Below are positions 48,423-59,800 of a stretch of DNA of 64,000 bases, piece after piece; within the stretch, counting starts at the first letter, position 1; every line of letters begins with the position of its first letter. The DNA lies in NCBI RefSeq assembly GCF_910596095.1, contig NC_056540.1:24310501-24374500 (forward strand), read 5' to 3'. The stretch comes from Thunnus maccoyii. Taxonomy: Eukaryota > Chordata > Actinopteri > Scombriformes > Scombridae. A model generated the notes under the pieces. It made no database searches and had not been told where the DNA came from. It was given only the letters and a program-made list of their open reading frames with translations. The translations under genes and the position numbers were made by a program.

Positions 48423-50241
48423 TTAATCTGAACCCTGAACCCTGACAGTATTGTAGACACAATTTTCTTCTGCTGCTTTTGCATTCCTTCTCCCTGCTTT
48501 GCCAGCTTTCTTCTTGGTGAAGGTTGGTGCAGAATAAACCAATGAGTCCTGATATCTCTGAGGAAATAAATCCCAAAATATTGTGAGATGGCAAGTCAAT
48601 GTAAGCATGTGCAAACAGATAAAACATGCTTTTCAAGTTACATATTATCTTTAAATTCCTTACCTGCTGACTTTGTTGACCACCACTGGCTGTTTCAGTA
48701 TTTGTTTGCAGAGCAACAGCAGCTGTATTATAAAATAATAATAATAATAACATGACTTATATGCAGCACTGATGTGAATCTAAAGATGTTATAGCTGTTA
48801 CTGAATACTGAGTAATTTCTCTTACCGTTCCAACAATCACAAGATTTTCTCTTGATGCAATATATGAGGAAGGCTGTTACAACCAGACTTATAGCCACAG
48901 CAGCACACAGCAGGTAGATAATTGTGTTGGCCTTCTGTAAATCCCACCTGCTGACAACTGAAGCATCATGAAAATAATAAAATAAAATAAATAATTTGAT
49001 GTTACAAAGTAGCAATAACTAATTTATGGTATGTGAAAAGATAAAATGAAGAAGAATAAATGTTTTTTGATAGTTGATCTAAATGGATTGTACTTGACTC
49101 CTAATAAAACACATAGAATAATTTCACCATTATATAAAAATTAATTTACCTTCAATGTCCAGTTTTGTTCCATTTCCAAATAATATCTCCCCACATGTGG
49201 CCACAGCACAGTAGTAAGTCCCAGCATCAGACGAGCTGACGTTCTTAGAGAAGCTGTAGAAACATTTCTGTGGAGAGCGAATCTCAGGACTCTTTTTACA
49301 TTCATCGCCGCTGTTTCCATGAGCGTAAGTAAAACTGGGATGAGATTCATCTGATCCAGCTCTGAACCAGTACACTCTGTGTTCTTCTGGACACTTTTTA
49401 TTCTCAGAGTCAGAGAGCACTGAACACTGGAGAGTCACAGAGTCTCCTGGATGGACTGAATCAGATGGAAAGTCTTGAGTGATGGCAGTGATATCAGGTT
49501 CTGGTCCTGGGGAAGTGAAAATACAAATTATGAAAGTGTTTTACTCACTTTAATGAAAACAGTTACACACGTTCATTCATATACAAAGAAAACTTTCTTA
49601 TAAACTATGGAAACATTAAAATGTAAATATGTAAACTGCTGTTATAAATGGTGTTGACTGTAAGCAGATAAACTGATGATTACATTTAAGGAATGTGAAA
49701 TCTTTGCTTGCTGACTTTTATTTACCTTTAATCCTCAGAAATGTTCCGTTCAAAAATGTCATCTTAAGGCGGTCTACTTTTATACAGTAATAAAGTCCAG
49801 CATCGCTTAGCTTAGCTTTATTTATATGCAGGACAAATGTCCCAGGCTCTTGTTTTGTTGTAATGTGAGTAATCTTATTAACACCATCATGATCAAAGGC
49901 AAATGTTCCTCCCAAGAATTCAGGTACGTTTCCAGAAACAAGCCTGATCCAGAACAAGGTGGTTGCTGCAGACACAGCTTTCTGGCGGATACATGTCAGA
50001 GTCACATTATCTCCAACATTAACAGTCTTTGTCACAAAGATCTGATCGTCTGCACATCCTGAAAAAAAGATAAAAAATAAACACAGAACAATAATGAACA
50101 ACAGACATGGCTTCATATATGCTTTCTGCTAAATTACTGCAAGAAGATGACAATATAACTGAAATATATTTGGAGTAAAGCTGACTTTATATACTTACGC
50201 CCAACTCTGAGCATGAGCAGGATATAAAATCCAAACAGCAT
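48423..50241 (-). CDS. nitr: NITR gene E (minus clade), complete, 352 aa
   Basis: The only minus-strand receptor of unit 3. Exons: leader 50199-50241, V 49726-50058, second Ig 49150-49506, helix 48826-48957, linker 48664-48722, tail with stop 48423-48557. The V domain (15-125) has the B length (CIRQKA, TTLFWIRL) and its own joining region (KVDRLKMTFLNGTFLRIKG). Domain 2 (126-244) has six cysteines and FGNGTKLDIE. The helix is uncharged. The tail (309-352) has SLVYSAPTF and NCVYNTVRVQGSD, as in C, with no canonical ITIM. It combines a B-like V exon with an A/C-like tail, which fits an older common form or gene conversion. No lesion seen. Confidence 0.92.
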
Positions 50242-50347
50242 TTTCTTGTTAATTCAGGTAAGACAGCAGTTAATTTAAACAGTATCAGAGGATGATCTGC
50301 CTTAATGTAATCATATGAAATGGGAGGGAACAATTTCAGAACAATCT

Positions 50348-50355
50348 GATTGGCT
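50348..50355 (-). promoter_or_regulatory. CCAAT box upstream of gene E
   Basis: AGCCAATC on the minus strand, 107 bases before the ATG, as in A and C. Confidence 0.45.
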
Positions 50356-51016
50356 GCTCGTTATGTTGGCGTTTCATTGTACTACCACAGTGGAAATAAT
50401 ATCAAACATCTTTCCAACCTAAACACATGAAACAACACCAACAGCAAGCTTTTGTTTCATGTTTCATGGTGTGTTTCTATTACTGACACTGAGAGTAAAC
50501 ACAAGAGATGATTTCATTCAATCTTGACGTGAACTACAATAATCTCAAACACTCTTGTTCATAAGATTTCTTCTGGATTTCCACAATATTTGGATGGACT
50601 TTTCAGCTGATAGTTATGGTCAAGTTGTTTAGGACACACACAAAAATCACCATAAATTGGAATTAACTTTATCCTGATGGGGTCATGTATCAAGAAATGT
50701 TTGGATGATTTGTCAGATTTTCATTTGTGGGAAGAAGTGACACTTTTAGAGCATTGTTGTCATTACTATAATATTTGTTGGCCAGTAGCCAGTTTCCAGA
50801 ATCCCTAAAAAAAAAAAAGGGGGTGATATATTGTCCATTTCCAGCACGATTTATCTCAGTCTTTTGTCTATACTAACCCTATCAAACTCAAAATCAAACT
50901 AAAAGATGTTCAGAGACATCTCTCCAAACAAAACCTTGATGTTGAGTAATTCTGCAAACCCAAGATTATGTTTAATGGTGGAGATTTCAATTGCTCAAGA
51001 TTTCGATTACAGCAAC
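50356..51016. other. 5' flank of gene E, no gene seen
   Basis: Homologous to the other minus-gene flanks, with an A-rich run near 50807. No supported exon. Confidence 0.4.
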
Positions 51017-51603
51017 TTAAAGTCCCCCTCCACTCAAAAATGTGTTTTGCTTCTTGTTCCTTCAGTTGGATGTTCGGCCTTCACTGTGCAGACAGAGTTT
51101 TACACTGGAAGGCTGTTTTCACATTCATCCACTAAAGAGGGAAAGTTTCTCTGTGCTTGTTGAAAATCTGAGTTTAAGGGGTGGGCCTACGAGCATGATT
51201 TGTGACATCACAAGTCTTTTGTAAGCTAATGTAGTCCAATTTATACAAGTGTGATGTGGACACTTGAAGCCTCCAGTGCACATACACAGAGAAACGACTT
51301 TCTGTGAAGAAGGACACATCTTGTTTCCAGCAGTTAAAATTTTGAAATGAACAATATTTACATAAGACATTGAGCAAGTGTTCAATGTCTTTTATTTTAT
51401 TTTTTACTGCAACTTAAAGTCCCCCTCCACTCAAAAATGTGTTTTGCTTATTGTTCCTTCAGTTGGATGGTCGGCCGTCACTGTGCAGAATGATGTGCAG
51501 AGTTTGACACCAGAAGGCTGTTTTCACGTTTATCTACTGAAGAGGGAAAGTTTCTCTGTGCCTGTTTAAGAGGTGGGCCTATGTGCATGATTTGTGACAT
51601 CAC
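51017..51603 (+). repeat. Two head-to-tail partial copies of the TTAA MITE-like repeat
   Basis: Copy 1 starts at 51017 (TTAAAGTCCCCCTCCACTC) and runs to TATTTACATA (about 51363). Copy 2 starts at 51414 with the same bases and runs to about 51603. The A and C flanks keep only the first, longer copy; B and D keep only the second. E therefore shows the arrangement from which the others can be derived, or a recombinant of both. Confidence 0.55.
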
Positions 51604-51609
51604 AAAGAT

Positions 51610-53789
51610 GGAGGGGCCATCTTGAATATTGTAGGAGGCAGCCAATCCAGATGTTCCACATCATCAATGATGACCCGCCCACTGTGCCTGTCAGTCACAT
51701 CAGCAGGAAGAGCTGACGACTCTAGTCAGGGGGCTGGTGAAAGGAGAGCAGAGCACAACTCTATCATAGAAACTAATTCAGCTGCATGCAATTTAGAATT
51801 CTGACTCAACTAACCTGCATGTTTTGATCTGAGAAAGGGGAGAAAAATCACAAATAAAATAACATCAAGATTTGAACCCAAGACCTTGTTGTTGAGAGGC
51901 AGTATGTTAATCACCGAGAGACTTTCCCAAAAGGGTGTTTTTTGTAGTAAAAGGAAGCTTTTCACATGCAGTAAAATAGTAAAAATGCCACCTTGCTACC
52001 CCATGAACAGTGGTGGACACATTCACAATAACAAGACAGAACCAGTTGACATGATAATGCAGTCAAGTGCAACACCACAGGCTCTGGTATCAAAAGAATA
52101 CAACAGTGGAGGTTTCTGACACTCTACTTCCTTCACCTACTTATATGTAGGTGTAATTGTATAGAGAATGAAACTAGATAAATTGTTAATGTAAAGGGTC
52201 AACACTGCAGCAAAACTTGCCTGAAGATGCTTTCTATTTGTGGTTGAGTCTGACAGTCTGAGTACTACAAGTGTTGAACAACACATCAAAATTATCGTAC
52301 TGTACAGATAAAGCAGTGGTTCCCTGACACAGTGGTGTGTCCAGCAAGGTGGATACAGGAACAGTAATAACTGCAGTAAATACTTTCATGTACTTTGTGT
52401 CCTGCTTTGTACTTTCTGCTTTTTCTTTTTGTGTACAGTACTGCTGGCAACTGACAAATAAACAGACACAGATAAACACACATTCACAATCAACACTAGC
52501 CAACAAATGACGCATGGAAAGTTAGGTGCTATTGTGGTTGGGCTTTCAGTGTAAGGTGTTATTTTCATTGGTAGTTGCTGTGAGAGAGGGAGTGCTCATT
52601 CACTGGTCCCACCCCGGTCGATTTCAACCATGATCTGAAAGTTAAGTTTGTCCGATTATTATTTGACCTCCTTACTAAAGTTTGTTCATGTGTCTATGGT
52701 TGTACCTTTAAAAACACAATTTATAGACATTATTTGTCCTTTAAATTAGCATTTCAAACAATAATTTCAATTTTTTCGATAAAAATGAGACTGCCGAAAC
52801 CTCTTGCAGCTTGTCTGTCCTGCTTTAACCTCACTACCTACAGTATGTCCTGTTGAAGCTCACAGTCAGGTCTGTTCTGAGTAAACAGCCTCAGTTGTTG
52901 GTCAAAGGGCGGAGAAATGGCCCACCACAGCTTTTGTTTCAGTATAGCTGCAACATGTGGCTTTGCTCGCCTGTTCTCAAGGCAGACGTGCAGAATGTAT
53001 TTACAAAGTGCTATGAGACAAGAAAGATGGAGGTGTTTATTCCTTTGAGTAGCTGTCTCCTTACATTTTTATGCTGCATATTTTTAGTAAATATTTTCTT
53101 CAACAAAGAAACTTCAACTTACCTGTGAGTTCTCCACATCTCTTGACTGTCTGTGTAGGTTTGGCCACGTTTCCTCAGGCTTTCCTCTGCAACTGCCCCT
53201 CAGACCAGCAGGCTACCACTGATGCTGTAGTTAATATTATTTCAAATGTCCCATTTCCTCCTCTTATCCTGATTTGAACATCCAAATTCTACCAAATACA
53301 GGTTTGGAATTAAATTAGTAATGTTCTCATTAGGCTATTCATCTACTTTAGTGTAGATTACACAAACAAAACAACACAAACTGCAGGTTCAGGATGAGCA
53401 CTCTGTGTGTGTGGGGGGGGGGGGGTAGCACCCACTACTAGTTACACTCAGTAGCACTACTAGCTGATGTAGTTGTAATATTATACAGGAATGAATAATC
53501 ATAACTTCAAAAGCATTTTAACTTATATTATCTCAAATCAAGGACTATTTTAATGCACAACTCAGAAGGTGATTTTTGCTCCTCAAGACTTAAAAGGGCC
53601 ATTTTAGTAGAGGACTAGACCTTACTGCCAAACCACCCCTGAGAGTAAACTTGCACCTCTCATTTACCCTGTACGAGAAAATGAGAGAATAATTGTAATA
53701 ATGACAGCACATCACAGAGCGGCCAGATAAAAGCAGAGATCATTACATGGAGCAATAATTCCATCTAAAGTCTGACTAAAACTGAAACA
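51610..53789. other. Upstream block and intergenic region of unit 3
   Basis: Has a single copy of the tRNA-like block (51863-51920), where B and D have two. Then sequence homologous to 10561-11690, a G run at 53412-53425, and a stretch to 53789 not found in units 1 and 2. No supported gene. Confidence 0.45.
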
Positions 53790-54762
53790 TAAAGATATAG
53801 TCAGCGATTCTAATCCAATACACTTTTTGTCAAATTCAGTGAATATCTTCTCACGGTCCGCTAGCTGTCTGTTCTGTGTGAGCGTCGAGAAAAAAATCCA
53901 GTGTCCATTCACAACACTGGCTCTGTAAATGGGCATGCAAAAACAGCGGCTTGGAGCAAGCCACACAACATTACTCTGGCCAATCAGCAGGGGGCGTTCA
54001 TGCTTGTGCACAGGACAGGGGGAAGTCATCAGAGCAGCTGTCTGTGTGAGGACATGATAGTCTCCCGTCTCCAGCACCCGACTGGTGGGGGAGGGCTGAC
54101 GAACTGGAGAGAGAGAGGCCGTGGCCAATTCATATGGAAAGCGTTTTCTCACAACAGATACGCTCCATTTTATTAAATGTATCAATCCACACTGAATCCG
54201 AGACATTCTCATGGAGACCCCCCGCGTTTTTTTATGCTCCAAGTCTGTTTCTGTCATGTTTAGTGAAGCATAATCTGAGCAGACAGCAGTTTAAATCACA
54301 CAAATATTGTGCTATATATGTGTTTTGAACTCATTAACTGATCAATGAATCAATAAATACAAACTGTCGATTTCTTCCTGTGGAGCGGATATGCAAACTT
54401 TTTTGGTTCAGTAAATTTCTGTAATTCAGTTGGCCGCTTCTGTGGACAGAGACACCGAACCCAGGTCGAGTGAGAAGCGAGGAGGCCGCAGAGAGGCGGA
54501 GAGTGTGGATGGACTGTTGTGCTCACATGAGATGATTTTTTTCCCCGCTCGTGATAAAGTGTGAGAGGAATAGAAGTGACTCTACAGCTGACACATCGCT
54601 TTGTACTTGCCATATTTCTCTTTTGGTTGTTGCCATGGTAATACGTGTCCATGAATTTGGAGGGCGGAGCTTCTGAGGGAGCACGAAAGGAGTGGTGTTT
54701 TTGTTTGGGTGTTTAGTTCAAATATCAACAGTCTTTCTCCAGAATGACTGACTTTACCTTTA
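53790..54762. mobile_element. Full-length 973 bp MITE with terminal inverted repeats
   Basis: The left end TAAAGATATAGTCAGCGATT matches the reverse complement of the right end (TAAAGGTAAAGTCAGTCATT) over about 22 bases with four mismatches. Flanks suggest a short AACA-like duplication, but this is ambiguous in A-rich DNA. No transposase. A 181-codon ORF on the minus strand crosses the left terminal repeat and is not considered a gene. Non-autonomous DNA transposon; superfamily not determined. Confidence 0.7.
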
Positions 54763-56703
54763 AACAAAGCAGTATGTAGAAGTCAAAATAAGTCACTTTC
54801 CATCGAACATTTGACTGTTTGTTAATTCAGACACTTTCGCGCTGTAGGGAAAAGCTCCGCTCTCTCTCTAGCCCCATTTACTCATCCCATTCAAGGTGGG
54901 AATACTGCCTGTAATCCGCCTCACTGTTCTGGTACAGATAAGGAGTGGAGGGGGAAGAGTTGCTCCGCCAATAAGCTGGCTATAGAGGTAGTCACAGAAT
55001 CGGATTGACTGTGTGTGTAAAACAGACAGCTGGCACAGCGGGACAGGGAACTGACGCTGTTGTGTTAGCCCATATTCAGACCAAATCAGGCGGTGTGGTG
55101 TACAGCTGCAGGGTTGAACAGAGGTGTTGAGGTGTTTGTGCTTTAGAACGTAACCGCTGTGAAACAATAAGAAAATAACATTTTATTGTTCTGATTCACT
55201 GGCTTTCTCACTACCAGTGCTCCCTCTCTTCTTTCAGTCTCTAGGTCACTCGACCACAGCTGTCATCCCTCTCTCACTAGTGCTAGCTCTCTCTCTCTCT
55301 TTTTCTCACGTCTTTTTAAAAATGAGTTGAGAAGCCGACAGAAAAGTCTAACTTAACTTTCAATGTTATATAATTTATGTAACGTCTGGAACGCTGGCAT
55401 GCTATGTAAAAGCACACACAGAGATGGCTTTAGGCTGGCTTTGTGTGGATCAATGTAAAGAAATCAAATGCAGCTCAAAGGCAGATCATCTTTACGGCTA
55501 TGCTGCGGGTTCTCTGTATAAAAGAGGCTTTTCTCTTCGGGGACTGAACCAATTGCTGAAAATAGTAAAATGATCATTGATATAGGCTGCTTAAATATAT
55601 CACCTGATTTCGGGGACTGTGTGATGATACGTTTATTTTTAAAAAGACAAAAAGTGGGGTAGCAAAACCATAACTTTGCTCCCCCTAATTGAATAATGGG
55701 GATGCATTTGCTGCACTTGCTCCATTGCTCAGGCGCCTATGGACATGCTGATATTGTTGCATCAGGCCCAGTTGTTGTGGGTTAGTAAATAGCTCCAATG
55801 CGTAAACTAATTTCCCATTAAAAGCCCTGCACACCAACGGCACACCCACACAGGTGATTTCACTTATTCTGGCTGATTCTCAGATCTGTGTGGGTGTCTA
55901 CAGGCTGTTTGATTGACATCTACATGACTCTATTGTTGGTGTTGTTGCATCTGTTACACCTTTATCATTGTTATTATTTCGAGTAATCCAGTGACCTCAT
56001 CTAGACCCCAGTATAGTTTTAACCTTGCGCGGGTGAACCTGAGCAGAAGCCTAATCAGCCAAAATAACTGAAAGCACCTGTGTGCGTGTGAATAATTTCA
56101 AGCTAAGGTATCGCGTTTGCTATTTCTAGCTTCATTACAGGCACCCCTACACATTTGTGCCGACAGTTTCATGCTATTTTACACTCTGTGGTGGTAATGT
56201 GGCTAGAAACACAGCATTGCTACAGGAAGAGGAAAAGACTGCTAGCTAACAAACGTGGCTGTAAATAATGCAGGTTTGAAAGTATGAAGTAAATGTTTTT
56301 TCAAATGTTTTATGAGGAAAGAGTTACAGTATGTCTCAAGGAAGCACACAATGTGTTCTGGTAAGAAACAATGAAAATATAACTCTTTGTTTAAAAGAAA
56401 ATTACAGTCATCTTTGTGCCTGTGCCGTGTGCGTGTGTTGGTAGGTGGCACTATACAAACATAAAGGTAAAAACATCCATCTTTAAACACATGGACATAG
56501 TTGTTAGACAAAGGCATCTGTGTTTGTGCTAATCTAAGCTAAACACAAGAACAGGAAATTGAATTTAATGATACTTCAAGTGGTCAGAATAAAGAGAATG
56601 CTTTGGAAACAATACAAACACAACAATTACGTGCATGTACATCTCTTATCAATGGAAAATAGATCACTGGTTTGTCTAAGAGGAAGTTCATGCTCTGCGT
56701 TTC
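54763..56703. other. Distal promoter region of gene H
   Basis: Homologous to 12966-14340 from about 55300 on. It has private segments at about 54780-55290, including a CT-rich run near 55285, and at about 55850-56035. No supported gene. Confidence 0.4.
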
Positions 56704-56711
56704 AGCCAATC
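56704..56711 (+). promoter_or_regulatory. CCAAT box upstream of gene H
   Basis: AGCCAATC, 97 bases before the gene H ATG. Confidence 0.45.
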
Positions 56712-56807
56712 ACCATGATTTCCATTTTGTAAATGTTGATCACCTTGTAACCAAACCTTCCATCTGGGTGAGAAGACATCAGTTGTGAAGACGAGAGCTG
56801 TACCACA

Positions 56808-59800
56808 ATGATCCGACGACTGGCTGCTTTGATTCTTCTTTCTGCAGTGTGTAAGTACAATTCTCATCAGATGTGAAAAACCATTTAGTCTGAGCAGTCT
56901 GTGATAATAATACATATGAGACAAGGTCTTGTAAAAATTTACATTTTTCATTGTTTTAGTGCTGTTGTCTAGTAAGTCCCTTCTGTTTTTCTTCAGCTCT
57001 GATTCAAACTGCAGAGGTTCCTCACCTGATCTCTTTGACTTTGGTTGAACCTGGTGACAATGTTACTTTTCATTGTACAGTCTCTGAGAATGACAGATTC
57101 CTTCTCTGGTATAAGCAGACTCTTGGACATATGGGCCAAACAGTCGCTTCTGGACTCGTTGGCAAAGTAACAGTCAGTGACCAATTCAAAGAGTCTCGTT
57201 TCACTGTCGCAAAAGATGGTGCTCAGTATTCTCTCATCATCAGAAATGTAAGCAAAGAAGATGAAGCAACATATTTTTGTCAAAGTGGAGCAGCATATTC
57301 ACAGACGTTCATCAATGGCACATTCTTGGCTGTGAATGGTAAAAATAATTTGTGCCTTATTTCAATGATCATTTACATTTTTAAGTCATTCACATAATTT
57401 AGATTGTAAATTCCTTTTGTTGCATTTCTTTTTAAATGTTGTTTTACTGAATCACACAGACAACAAACAGCAGAAATCAGTCTATGTGAAACAAAGTCCG
57501 GAGACAGCATCTGTCCAGCTGGGGGACGTACTGACTCTTCAATGTTCACTGCTTTCCAAGAACACAACAGAAAACACAGATCAGTGTCCAGGTGTATGCA
57601 GTGTGTACTGGTTCAGAGCTGGATCAGGAGGATTTCATCCAGGCATCATTTATACTCACAGGAGTGATGAACGTTTGGAGAGGAGCTGTGTCTACAGTCT
57701 GTCCAAAACTATACAGGACTCCTCTGATACTGGGACTTACTACTGTGCTGTGGTCACATGTGGAGAGATCCTGCTTGGTGAAGGAACTAAAGTGGACACA
57801 AGTATGTATTTACAGTTGTATTTAAATTATAAATAGATTTTGCATAAATGTATTTAGCCTGGTTAAAATATATTAGATTTTGGCTTTTTAAAAATGTATC
57901 ATTAGTTTGTTGCTTTCTCCAAAGTTTAAATTTCCCCTCCACTCAAAAATATGTTCTTCTTCCTGCTACTTCAGTTGGATGTTTGAACATTAGCAGAAAT
58001 TTGCAGAATGATGTATGTGCAGACTTCTTGTAACAATCCAACAAGTTTGGAAGCCAGTTCTGGTCTAGTTTGTACTAGTTCTTACTCAAGTGTGATGTGG
58101 GAACTTGAAGCCTTGAGTGCACATACACTGAGAATTGACTCTTTGGTGAAGTTGGAAACATCTTGTGTCCAGCAGTTGAACTTTTGAAATGAACAATATT
58201 TACATATTCATAGATTATGGATTTTTAATAAGGGAGAAGGTGTAGATGCAATTTCAAGAATTTAAATGAGGTTTTTTTTATATTTCTTAAAATATGTCTT
58301 GAGGGGATTTTTAAGAAGGTTTCATAGAGCCCTATTTTAACCACACAAGTGCAACAACAAGTGCAGAGTGGTAGGTCTTGGGTGCACTGACTGTGTGGGT
58401 GTCTTCATGCACACTTGCTATTTTGGTTTATGTATGTGCAGCAGCACCAAGTGCAAAAAGGCTGGGTGAAGGTGAATGAAGATCAGTTGGTGTGATGATT
58501 ATTAAATACTCTTTCAGTCAGTCACATTCCTGATCTCAGCTCAGAAACAGCTGTGCCAATCAAAGTTAAGCATGATAATGAGAGATGAACAAAGGGAAAG
58601 GTTTTCTTCAGGAAATGTCTGCGCCACACCATGAACACTCATCACCACAAATCCAAAGACAGATGGTGTAGGGTTTTTCATCAGTTTTATTTTTATTTAT
58701 TTATTAGTTTATTTGTCTGGGACGATGCAAAAAATATTGTAACAGGTTAAAATAACATGAAACAGATGTATTGCATATAAGATTTATAGCCAAGTCTAAT
58801 TTGCAACCCCTGTCCCTGGTTAGGCTTTTCTACTTAAAATAGTCATAACGTATCACTACCAGAAATACATTAATTAAATAAAGTTCATAATAAATAGTGA
58901 GTAATAGTTGATTAGGCTACTATAATAATGTTAAAATAAAAAAAATTAAAAAAAAATAATTTGATGAAGTTTATATGATTGCATTGGACTGACACTAATT
59001 CATCCATAATTATCATTTATAAATCAAATTGTGTTTATCAGCATTTGTCAAGTCCAAAACTCAAATGAAAGGAGAGGATACTTTTGACTAAACAATACAC
59101 ATACTCTATGTATAGAAAGTAAAAAGTAAAATACTCTTATTCCAACACCAACTCAACAGTTATTTAGATTGTTGACAAAATGTAATTAATACCACTCAGT
59201 TTCTATTAGCAAATGATTACTCCTGACAGTCCATTAATAAATAAAGTTTAATGTCTCTTTGGAAATTTTTTGGTTCCAGGATCAGGGTTGGATCCAGTTG
59301 TCGTTCTACTTGGAGCGCTGTTGGCCTGCTGTGTGACTGTGATTGCTGTCCTTATTTTCTACATTAATGGGAGGAGAGTTTTTGAACATTGCAATGGTAG
59401 GTTCACCGTATCTTACTTTTTGTTTCAATTAAATCAAATCAAATCAACTTTATTTATATAGCACTTTACACACAACACAGTTGATCCTAAGTGCTTCCCA
59501 GCACACAGAGAGGAAGACAAAACAAAACAGAGAAAAGAGAGAAAGAAGAGACAGACTTACAGAGACTTCAGGAAAAACATCTGGGCTGGATTAAGTTAGT
59601 CACAGTTAAAGGCTTATGAATAGAAGTATGTCTTAAGATGACACTTGAAAATCTCAATGATGGGGGAGAATTGGATGGTGGGAGGAGCAGAATTCCATAA
59701 TTGTGGGGCAGTAATAGACTAAGCCCTGTCCCCGTAGCACTTTGTCCTGGACCTAAGGATAGACAGTAGTCTTTGGTCAGATGATCTCAGTTCTCTGACA

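Noticed and set aside
53712-54257. 181-codon minus-strand ORF
   Set aside because: It crosses the terminal inverted repeat of the 973 bp MITE and continues inside it. No family resemblance, and no equivalent in units 1 and 2.
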